Shown here: positions 1 to 4,976 of the stretch, in pieces
Layout: each line of letters opens with the position of its first letter
Position numbering within the stretch: the first letter of the stretch is position 1
Assembly: GCA_964195715.1 (NCBI GenBank)
Contig: CAXMRU010000005.1
Coordinates: 1 to 7,238, forward strand
DNA length: 7,238 nt
Direction of reading: 5' to 3'
Source: Benthicola sp964195715
GTDB taxonomy: Bacteria; Gemmatimonadota; Gemmatimonadetes; Palauibacterales; Palauibacteraceae
Translations under genes and position numbers: made by a program
Notes under the pieces: generated by a model
Seen by the model: the letters and a program-made list of their open reading frames with translations, nothing else
Told to the model about the DNA's origin: nothing
Database searches by the model: none

Positions 1-1
1 G

Positions 2-562
2 TACGACCGGGCCGGAATCACGCTGCTGTCCGACGTGCACCGCAACACGTCCTACGGGCCGCTGAAGCGCGCGCTGGTGAAGGTCGGGATGGAGGAGAAC
101 TTCCACCTGCGGCACGGTGAGGTGTGGATGCGCCGCCTGTGCGAGGCAGGCGGAGAAGGGCGTGACCTGGTCCAGCGGGCCGTGGACTGGATGTTCCCGA
201 TGGGAGTCGAGTGGTTCGGCCTGCCGGACGATCGAAAACGACACAACGCCCAGCTCGACTTCAAGCTCAAGGGGATGACGAACGACGAGCTCCGCACGAC
301 GTGGATGAAGGCGGTGGTGCCGCTGTGCGAGCAGCTCGGCGTCCGCGTGCCTGCTCACTCGAACGAAGAGACGGGTGAGGTCGAGCTGGAGTACGAGTTG
401 CCCATCGCGTGGGACGCGGACGAGCGTGTGTGGCTCATGGACGAGACCATCACGTGGGACGCTGTGTGGGACCGGTGGCGCGCCAGGGGACCGATGAATG
501 AGGAGTTCGTTGAATCGGTCCGGCGCAGCCGTTTCCAGGTCGAAGGAATCCTGGCAGCCTGA
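2..562 (+). CDS. paaA: Phenylacetyl-CoA epoxidase-type oxygenase, catalytic subunit PaaA (5' truncated)
   Basis: The reading frame is open from base 2, so the gene begins upstream; a GTG at 35 is in frame but lies inside the conserved fold and is not the likely start. The visible 186 residues are the C-terminal part of a PaaA protein of usual length about 300, so the first half of the ferritin-like four-helix bundle is missing. Seen: the conserved SYGPLKRALVKV stretch followed by EENFH, which carries the last diiron pair (E at 95-97, H at 104-106), then WFGLPDD, TNDELR and the family-typical C-terminal WD-rich segment. PaaA is the catalytic diiron subunit that epoxidises the aromatic ring of phenylacetyl-CoA with O2 in the cytoplasm, paired with PaaC. 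The sequence looks divergent from the proteobacterial and Deinococcus forms I remember, so another aryl-CoA substrate is possible. The next gene starts 5 bases after the stop, which suggests one operon. Confidence 0.87.
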   Translation, partial: YDRAGITLLSDVHRNTSYGPLKRALVKVGMEENFHLRHGEVWMRRLCEAGGEGRDLVQRAVDWMFPMGVEWFGLPDDRKRHNAQLDFKLKGMTNDELRTTWMKAVVPLCEQLGVRVPAHSNEETGEVELEYELPIAWDADERVWLMDETITWDAVWDRWRARGPMNEEFVESVRRSRFQVEGILAA

Positions 563-567
563 CGACG

Positions 568-1092
568 ATGAGCTCTCGACTCGTTCAGATCAGACGATCG
601 GGTGCGGGGCAGCCTGTACCTGGCCCGGCGGCGGATCCGACGGCCGATGCGGGCTACGAGTCTCCCATCGACCGGGGCGTAGACTTCTCGGCCGTGCTGG
701 CCGACGTGATGGGTCTCAACCCGGATCTCGTCCTGGAGGTCCCGGACTGGGAGACCCCTCCGGCGGACCTCGAGGAGCGCGCATGGCGCGCCCTGTACGA
801 GGTGCCGGACCCCGAGTTTCCGATCTCGCTCGTCGACCTGGGGTTGGTGTACGGGGTGGAGGTCGACGAGCCGGACCCGACGGGTAGGGCCCGCGTAATG
901 GTTGCGATCACGCTCACCGCGACGGCGTGTCCGTGCGTCGAATTCATCAAGTGGGATGTCAGGGACCGGCTGCTCCAGGAGCCCGGAGTCGCGGAAGTGG
1001 ACGTCCGCATCACCTGGGATCCACCCTGGACGACCGATCGTATCACCGACAGAGGCCGTGAAGCCCTGCGGCGGGCCGGCGTGTCGATCTGA
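568..1092 (+). CDS. paaD: PaaD-like DUF59/MIP18 protein lacking the zinc ribbon
   Basis: A 174-residue protein whose residues about 65-174 match the MIP18/DUF59 half of PaaD: the DPE motif (81-83), ISLVDLGLVYGV, a conserved cysteine in TACPC (C121, with an extra C123), and the PaaD-type DPPWTTDRIT (151-160) followed by GREALRRAGV. In E. coli PaaD the same position leads on to a four-cysteine zinc ribbon; here the protein stops at GVSI. PaaD is needed for an active epoxidase in vivo and, from its relation to SufT/MIP18, is thought to help load iron-sulfur or metal centres; that role is inferred for this protein. Residues 1-60 are a proline/glycine-rich extension not seen in E. coli PaaD. The ATG at 568 has no clear Shine-Dalgarno sequence, but it sits 5 bases after the paaA stop and fits translational coupling. 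The in-frame ATG at 709 (M48) is an alternative start. The missing ribbon is supplied by the separate gene at 2224-2436. Confidence 0.85.
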   Translation: MSSRLVQIRRSGAGQPVPGPAADPTADAGYESPIDRGVDFSAVLADVMGLNPDLVLEVPDWETPPADLEERAWRALYEVPDPEFPISLVDLGLVYGVEVDEPDPTGRARVMVAITLTATACPCVEFIKWDVRDRLLQEPGVAEVDVRITWDPPWTTDRITDRGREALRRAGVSI

Positions 1093-1103
1093 GAACCGTG
1101 GAG

Positions 1104-1128
1104 GCGTGTCGCCCCGTGGGCGGGACGC
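1104..1128 (+). other. Imperfect hairpin in the paaD-paaB intergenic gap
   Basis: Bases 1104-1114 pair with 1118-1128 around a 3-base loop: 11 positions, of which 9 are Watson-Crick, one is a T-G wobble (1109/1123) and one is a G-G mismatch (1108/1124). It lies in the 52-base gap between paaD and paaB, and its 3' arm ends two bases before the paaB Shine-Dalgarno sequence. There is no T-run after it, so it is not a standard intrinsic terminator. It could set mRNA stability, or it could be a chance product of GC-rich sequence. Confidence 0.4.
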
Positions 1129-1129
1129 G

Positions 1130-1136
1130 AGGAGAG
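1130..1136 (+). promoter_or_regulatory. Ribosome binding site of paaB
   Basis: AGGAGAG lies 8 bases before the ATG at 1145. It fixes the start of paaB, whose frame is open much further upstream (from about 902) and could otherwise be called too long. Confidence 0.75.
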
Positions 1137-1144
1137 CAGGCAGC

Positions 1145-1381
1145 ATGGGTCATCTGAGCGGCGAGCACCTGTACGAGATCTTCGCTCGCCAGAAGCGGGA
1201 AGATCGACTGGAGCACATCGGGACTGTGTCGGCCCCGAACCCGGCACTGGCCCGGGCCTATGCCTGGCAGACGTATGACGAGCAGAAGTGGTTCGAGATG
1301 GTCGTGGCGCCGCGCGAGGCGTTCGAGGCTGTAAACCGCGACGAACAGCCCTTCACCCTGAGTCCGGCGGAGGCCCGATGA
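1145..1381 (+). CDS. paaB: Phenylacetyl-CoA epoxidase-type subunit PaaB
   Basis: A 78-residue protein, shorter than the roughly 95 residues of E. coli PaaB. It shows the PaaB pattern: LYEIFARQK near the N-terminus, HIGTVSAPNPALARAYAWQTY in the middle, and W-F-E-M-V-V-A followed by a charged tail. PaaB is a small non-catalytic subunit that bridges PaaA-PaaC units and is required for the active oxygenase complex. The start is chosen from the good RBS at 1130-1136 and because homology begins just after the ATG; the codons upstream in this frame read as low-complexity arginine/serine-rich sequence. The stop TGA overlaps the ATG of paaC (ATGA at 1378-1381), a sign of translational coupling. The short tail could mean loss of the last C-terminal strand seen in longer homologues. 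Confidence 0.87.
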   Translation: MGHLSGEHLYEIFARQKREDRLEHIGTVSAPNPALARAYAWQTYDEQKWFEMVVAPREAFEAVNRDEQPFTLSPAEAR

Positions 1382-2220
1382 GCCCGATCGACGCCGCGGG
1401 ATTCCGCACGGCGGATGACGTACCCGAAGAGCTGCGCGCGGACCTCAAAGCCCTCCTGCTATCGCTGGCCGACAACAAACGTCTGCTCGGCATGCGGTAC
1501 GCAGAGTGGCTTCTGGGCGCCCCCACCCTGGAGGCGGGGATCGCGTGTTCCGCGATGGCGCAGGACGAGTGGGGCCACTCCCGCATCCTGTACGCGATGC
1601 TCAAAGACTTCGGCGAAGATCCGGGACAGCTGGAGCACCAGAGGGAGGCCGACCAGTACCTGAACAGCGAGTTGCTCGACGAGCCGCCCGGGGAGTGGAC
1701 CGGTCTCGTGGTCCTGAACCTCCTGCTCGACGCGGCGCTCTCCGTTCAGTTCGAATCGCTGAAGGACAGCCGATTCGAGCCCCTGCACTACAAGGTCCGC
1801 AAAGTCCTCGAGGAGGAGCGGTTTCATTTCGAGCACGGCCGCGGCTGGATCGCGCGGATAGCCCAGACCTTAGCGGGCCGCGAGGTTCTCGAGGAGGCGC
1901 TGACGCCGGTGTGGATATCGTGTCTCAGGTGGTTCGGTGTCCCGGACGGCGAGCTGATCGCGCGGCTTGCAGATGCGGGGGTGGCCGATGCCGAACCGGA
2001 CGAGCTGCGCGCCCGGTGGCTCGACCGGGTCGGTCCGATCGTCCACCAAGCAGGCCTCGGGCTCGCCGAGCAGGACGAGGGCGGGGCATGGCGCAGCACG
2101 GTCGAGCTCGACTGGTTGGATTGGGATGGCTCGCGCCGTCGATCGAGTGGTGGCAGCCTCGACTCCGAGACCCTGGCCGCCGTCCGCGGCGACAAAAACC
2201 GCGCCATGTTGCTGGATTGA
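1378..2220 (+). CDS. paaC: Phenylacetyl-CoA epoxidase-type subunit PaaC, diiron ligands retained
   Basis: A 280-residue ferritin-like helical protein; E. coli PaaC is about 248. The start overlaps the paaB stop and has GGAGG at 1369-1373. Family landmarks are LADNKRLLGMRYAEWLLGAPTL near residues 30-51, AQDEWGHSR at 61-69, EEERFHFEHGRGW at 145-157 and the RARWLDRVGP region near 211-220. PaaC pairs with PaaA; in E. coli it is structural and has lost metal ligands. Here the full pattern of a diiron four-helix bundle is readable: E43, E64-x-x-H67, E126, E147-x-x-H150, so the protein could bind two irons. That is inference from spacing. Residues 250-280 form a low-complexity arginine/serine-rich tail. 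The very small zinc-ribbon gene starts 3 bases after the stop. Confidence 0.89.
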   Translation: MSPIDAAGFRTADDVPEELRADLKALLLSLADNKRLLGMRYAEWLLGAPTLEAGIACSAMAQDEWGHSRILYAMLKDFGEDPGQLEHQREADQYLNSELLDEPPGEWTGLVVLNLLLDAALSVQFESLKDSRFEPLHYKVRKVLEEERFHFEHGRGWIARIAQTLAGREVLEEALTPVWISCLRWFGVPDGELIARLADAGVADAEPDELRARWLDRVGPIVHQAGLGLAEQDEGGAWRSTVELDWLDWDGSRRRSSGGSLDSETLAAVRGDKNRAMLLD

Positions 2221-2223
2221 GCG

Positions 2224-2436
2224 ATGGCCGACCCTGCCGCACGTCAGTCGCTCGGGTCACCACTTCACAACGCCGCCATGCCCGATGCGGTGGAGTGCCC
2301 GTTCTGCCTCGGGTCGGACACCGAGCAGTTCTCTGCCTTCGGGAGCGCATTGTCGGTGAGCCAGTACTATTGCCGCACCTGCCGGACCGTATTCGAGTGG
2401 ATGAAGAGGAGCGGAAGTCTTCCGTCCTCCCAGTGA
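2224..2436 (+). CDS. Stand-alone PaaD C-terminal zinc ribbon (small protein)
   Basis: A 70-residue protein that is almost entirely a four-cysteine ribbon: CPFC (C25, C28) and CRTC (C50, C53), with SAFGSALSVSQYYC between them and FEWMK after them. This matches the C-terminal domain of PaaD, which in E. coli has a CPRC-type pair, an SEFGSTACKALYRC stretch and FDYFK. It presumably works with the DUF59 protein at 568-1092 as a split PaaD in maturing the oxygenase; this is inferred from the domain match and the shared operon. The ATG at 2224 is 3 bases after the paaC stop and fits coupling; an ATG at 2278 would give a 52-residue form starting right at the ribbon. Neither has a strong Shine-Dalgarno sequence. 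A generic zinc-ribbon protein is the alternative, but the FGS and FEW-K positions favour PaaD. Confidence 0.82.
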   Translation: MADPAARQSLGSPLHNAAMPDAVECPFCLGSDTEQFSAFGSALSVSQYYCRTCRTVFEWMKRSGSLPSSQ

Positions 2437-2440
2437 CCGG

Positions 2441-2446
2441 AAGGAG
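2441..2446 (+). promoter_or_regulatory. Ribosome binding site of the outer-membrane protein gene
   Basis: AAGGAG lies 6 bases before the GTG at 2453 and supports that GTG as the start, placing a signal peptide directly at the N-terminus. Confidence 0.75.
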
Positions 2447-2452
2447 AGCATC

Positions 2453-3070
2453 GTGAGACGCATCGGGATTCTGACGTGCACGACGATCGTTGCAGGGTTC
2501 CTGTGGACGGCCCCGGCCCACGGACAGATTTCTCTTGGCGTGGCAGCCGGCGCCACCTACTCCAACATGGGTGGCTCCCTGATCACGGCCACCGATTCCG
2601 ACCAGGGAGTACTCCTCGGCGGCTCGGGCATGTACCGGTTTCAATCGAACCTCGGGCTGCAGGTGGAGGGGAACTGGGTCCAGAAGGGGGGGAGCGGCAC
2701 GGTGCAAGGCGTCCGCCGCGACCTGGACCTCGACTATTTCGAGATCCCGCTCACGGCTCAACTGATCGTGGGCCTGAGCCCGAAGTGGGACTGGAATCTG
2801 TACGGGGGCATCGCGCTCGCGTTCAAGACGAAATGCGAAGTGAGCGGCGGCGATGCCGAAAAGGAGTCCTGCGACAGCGCCGTCCCGGACTGGACTATCG
2901 ACAGCACGGAATGGAGCATTCCCTTCGGCACGAGCTTTACCTACAAGATGGCGCGCTCCGCCCTGACGGCGGATCTCCGGTACTCCTACGGGCTGTCCGC
3001 TGCGGTGCAGAACCTCGATCTGAAGAACCGGTCGTGGCAGTTCATCGTCCGCTGGGGCTTCGAGATCTGA
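2453..3070 (+). CDS. Predicted outer-membrane beta-barrel protein
   Basis: A 205-residue protein with a clear Sec signal peptide: MRRIG, a hydrophobic core at about 5-19, then TAPAHGQ with likely cleavage after G24. The mature part alternates polar and hydrophobic residues and contains stretches typical of small 8-stranded porin-like barrels (OMP_b-brl/PorT type): GVAAGATYSNMGG, LGLQVEGNWVQKGG, LDLDYFEIPLTAQL, WNLYGGIALAF and a final strand WQFIVRWGFEI ending in alternating aromatic and hydrophobic residues, as expected for a barrel inserted by the BAM machinery. C128 and C140 flank a short acidic segment and could form a disulfide in a loop. The function is unknown; proteins of this kind are structural, adhesive or minor channels. 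It sits between the Paa genes and the cytochrome b gene with only 16 and 6 bases of spacing, so it is probably co-transcribed, but nothing ties it functionally to either. Confidence 0.82.
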   Translation: MRRIGILTCTTIVAGFLWTAPAHGQISLGVAAGATYSNMGGSLITATDSDQGVLLGGSGMYRFQSNLGLQVEGNWVQKGGSGTVQGVRRDLDLDYFEIPLTAQLIVGLSPKWDWNLYGGIALAFKTKCEVSGGDAEKESCDSAVPDWTIDSTEWSIPFGTSFTYKMARSALTADLRYSYGLSAAVQNLDLKNRSWQFIVRWGFEI

Positions 3071-3076
3071 GGGCTC

Positions 3077-4450
3077 GTGGCACGTAAACCCGGCCTCGCT
3101 ACCCGCATCTGGCGATCGGTCTTTCGAACCCCGCTGACCCCCCGGACGGAGCGGGAACGGAAGCGCGTCGTCCTCAACCACCTGGTTCTGCACATGCGGC
3201 CGGTGCGTCTGCCGGAGCGAACGGTCGCGTTCCGGCACACGTTCGGCCTCGGCGGAATGGCTGCTGCCCTCGTGCTCCTGCTCATCCTGACCGGCGTGCT
3301 GCTCATGTTCGTTTACGAGCCGACCCCCGAGAGGGCGTACGGCTCGATCGAGGCGTTGCGGCGCGACGTGCGCTTCGGCGGGCTCGTCAGGAACGTGCAC
3401 CACTGGAGCGCGAACCTCCTCGTCATCATCACGTTCCTGCACCTGCTCCGGACTTTCTTCACCGGGGCGTTCCACGGGGCGAGGCAGTTCAACTGGGTGA
3501 TCGGTACGCTGCTCCTGCTGGTCGTCCTCGCCGCGAATTTCACGGGATACCTGCTCCCGTGGGACCAGCTGTCCTACTGGGCGATCACGATCGTGACGGC
3601 GATGCTCGGGTACGTGCCCGCGATCGGGGACGGACTGAGACAGCTTGCCCGGGGCGGCCCGGAGATCGGCAGCGCCACCCTGATCAACTTCTACACGTTC
3701 CACACGACGGTCTTTCCGGTCACACTCGTGACGCTAATGGCGTTCCACTTCTGGCGCGTGCGCAAGGCGGGTGGCGTGGTGGTTCCCCGTGCGTACGACG
3801 AGCCGGTGGAGGAGCGGCCGGACACGGTGCTGTTCGTGCCTTCTCTCCTGGCGAGAGAATTCGTCACGGCCCTCGTCCTGGTGGCCTCCGTGCTGGTCAT
3901 CTCCGTGGCTTTCGACGCGGGCCTGGCCGAACCGGCGAACCCGGGAATGAGCCCGAACCCGGCCAAGGCGCCGTGGTACTTTCTCGGTCTCCAGGAGCTG
4001 TTGCTCCACTTCCATCCCACATGGGCCGTCGTGATCCTGCCAGGGCTGGCACTCCTGGGCTTGCTCGCCATTCCCTACATCAGGTATGACGAGCCGATGG
4101 AGGGTCCCTGGTTCCTGTCCACCATCGGCCGGTCGCTGGCCATCGCGGGCGCTGTCGCGGCGCTCGCGCTCACCCCCCTGTGGGTGCTACTGGACGAGTA
4201 CGTGACCGATTGGTCGGGGTGGCTCGCCGGGCTTCCGCCGGGCCTGTCGGAAGGGCTGGTACCGGCGGTGATTGCCCTCGGTGTCATGTGGGGAGTGGTC
4301 CGCCTCGCTGCACGACAGCATGGCGGCAACCGGCAGGAAGTGCTGCAGGCAGCCTTCGCCTTCGTGACCACGGCGCTCGTCATCCTCACGATCGTGGGCG
4401 TGTGGTTCCGCGGTGAAGGCATGGCGCTTACGTGGCCGTGGACTTCGTGA
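3077..4450 (+). CDS. Cytochrome b of a Rieske/cytochrome b complex (fused b6 and subunit IV)
   Basis: A 457-residue integral membrane protein that oxidises quinol and passes electrons across two b haems. Haem ligands are H108 and H122 in helix B and H209 and H224 in helix D; the 14-residue gap in helix D is the cytochrome b6 type. PWDQ (161-164) ends helix C. Predicted helices lie near 57-80, 108-128, 139-160, 209-228, 260-280, 314-335, 352-372, 393-411 and 425-444, so the protein holds cytochrome b6 (four helices), subunit IV (three) and two more. The quinol-site motif, PEWY in many homologues, reads APWY (298-301) within NPAKAPWYFLGLQELL. There is no cysteine in the whole protein, so a covalently bound haem c-n, as in b6f, is not expected. 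The start is GTG, 6 bases after the upstream stop, with a GAGGG close by; the N-terminal amphipathic RIWRSVFRTPLTPR region fits the family. It lies directly upstream of the Rieske gene. Confidence 0.93.
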   Translation: MARKPGLATRIWRSVFRTPLTPRTERERKRVVLNHLVLHMRPVRLPERTVAFRHTFGLGGMAAALVLLLILTGVLLMFVYEPTPERAYGSIEALRRDVRFGGLVRNVHHWSANLLVIITFLHLLRTFFTGAFHGARQFNWVIGTLLLLVVLAANFTGYLLPWDQLSYWAITIVTAMLGYVPAIGDGLRQLARGGPEIGSATLINFYTFHTTVFPVTLVTLMAFHFWRVRKAGGVVVPRAYDEPVEERPDTVLFVPSLLAREFVTALVLVASVLVISVAFDAGLAEPANPGMSPNPAKAPWYFLGLQELLLHFHPTWAVVILPGLALLGLLAIPYIRYDEPMEGPWFLSTIGRSLAIAGAVAALALTPLWVLLDEYVTDWSGWLAGLPPGLSEGLVPAVIALGVMWGVVRLAARQHGGNRQEVLQAAFAFVTTALVILTIVGVWFRGEGMALTWPWTS

Positions 4451-4455
4451 GGAGG
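4451..4455 (+). promoter_or_regulatory. Ribosome binding site selecting a TTG start for the Rieske gene
   Basis: GGAGG follows directly on the cytochrome b stop codon and lies 5 bases before the TTG at 4461. It is the main reason to start the Rieske protein at TTG rather than at the in-frame ATG at 4413, which lies inside the cytochrome b gene. Confidence 0.7.
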
Positions 4456-4460
4456 GTCGA

Positions 4461-4976
4461 TTGACCGCAGACCGGCGGGATGCGCCCGGCACACGGCGCG
4501 AAGAGACGGAAACGACCCGACGTTCGTTTCTCGGCCGCCTGTGGCTTGGCCTGGGAGGACTGGCGCTGGCCGAGTACGTGTGGCTCGTCGTCGAGTTCCT
4601 GCGTCCCCGGTCCGGTTCGGCCGAGGCGGCTGGAGTCCTCGTAGCGGGCCCGGTCGATCGATTCGATCTCGGTTCGGTGACGGCCTTTCCCGCCGGGAAG
4701 TTCTACCTCACGCGGCTCGCGGACGGCGGATTCCTGGCGGTGTCGCGGGAGTGCACCCACCTCGGATGCACCGTGCCGTGGATCGCCGATGAGGGCCAGT
4801 TCGTCTGTCCATGCCACTCGTCCGCGTATGATATCCGGGGTGACGTGCTCAGCGCGCCGGCTCCGAGACCCCTGGACCTCCATCCGATCCGCATCGAGAA
4901 CGGCATCGTGAAGGTGGATACGGGCCGCACGCTGAGGCGCCGGTCGTTCGAGGTGTCGCAGGTGACGCGCGCATGA
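4461..4976 (+). CDS. Rieske [2Fe-2S] protein of the cytochrome b complex
   Basis: A 171-residue protein starting at TTG. The N-terminus carries a twin-arginine motif (TTRRSFLG, R20-R21) followed by a hydrophobic anchor at about 27-47, the usual Tat-exported and membrane-anchored layout of Rieske subunits. The cluster motifs are CTHLGC (98-103) and CPCHSS (116-121): C98, H100, C116 and H119 should bind the [2Fe-2S] cluster, and C103 and C118 should form the stabilising disulfide. APAPRPL (132-138) is the conserved proline loop. The protein takes one electron from quinol at the cytochrome b site and hands it to the periplasmic c-type partner. It begins 10 bases after cytochrome b and overlaps the next gene by ATGA, so the three are very likely one complex. 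All cluster residues are intact. A ring-hydroxylating oxygenase ferredoxin is unlikely because of the Tat anchor and the cytochrome b neighbour. Confidence 0.93.
   Translation: MTADRRDAPGTRREETETTRRSFLGRLWLGLGGLALAEYVWLVVEFLRPRSGSAEAAGVLVAGPVDRFDLGSVTAFPAGKFYLTRLADGGFLAVSRECTHLGCTVPWIADEGQFVCPCHSSAYDIRGDVLSAPAPRPLDLHPIRIENGIVKVDTGRTLRRRSFEVSQVTRA

Noticed and set aside
1104..1128. The paaD-paaB hairpin as an intrinsic terminator
   Set aside because: No T-tract follows, and an RBS and a coupled gene come directly after it.
355..1146. A 263-codon open frame on the - strand over paaA and paaD
   Set aside because: It lies antisense to the conserved PaaA end and the DUF59 gene; its composition is arginine-rich shadow sequence and it has no convincing RBS.
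1506..2456. A 316-codon + strand frame overlapping paaC
   Set aside because: It is an out-of-frame reading of paaC with a G/R/A/P-rich composition; paaC has clear diiron motifs and a coupled start.
1925..3703. A 592-codon open frame on the - strand across paaC, the barrel protein and cytochrome b
   Set aside because: It spans three well-supported + strand genes, and its translation is arginine/proline-rich low complexity with no family resemblance.
4461..4976. The Rieske protein as an electron donor for the Paa oxygenase, replacing PaaE
   Set aside because: It has a Tat signal and membrane anchor, places its cluster outside the cytoplasm, and sits between cytochrome b and a multihaem cytochrome, so it belongs to the quinol-oxidising complex.
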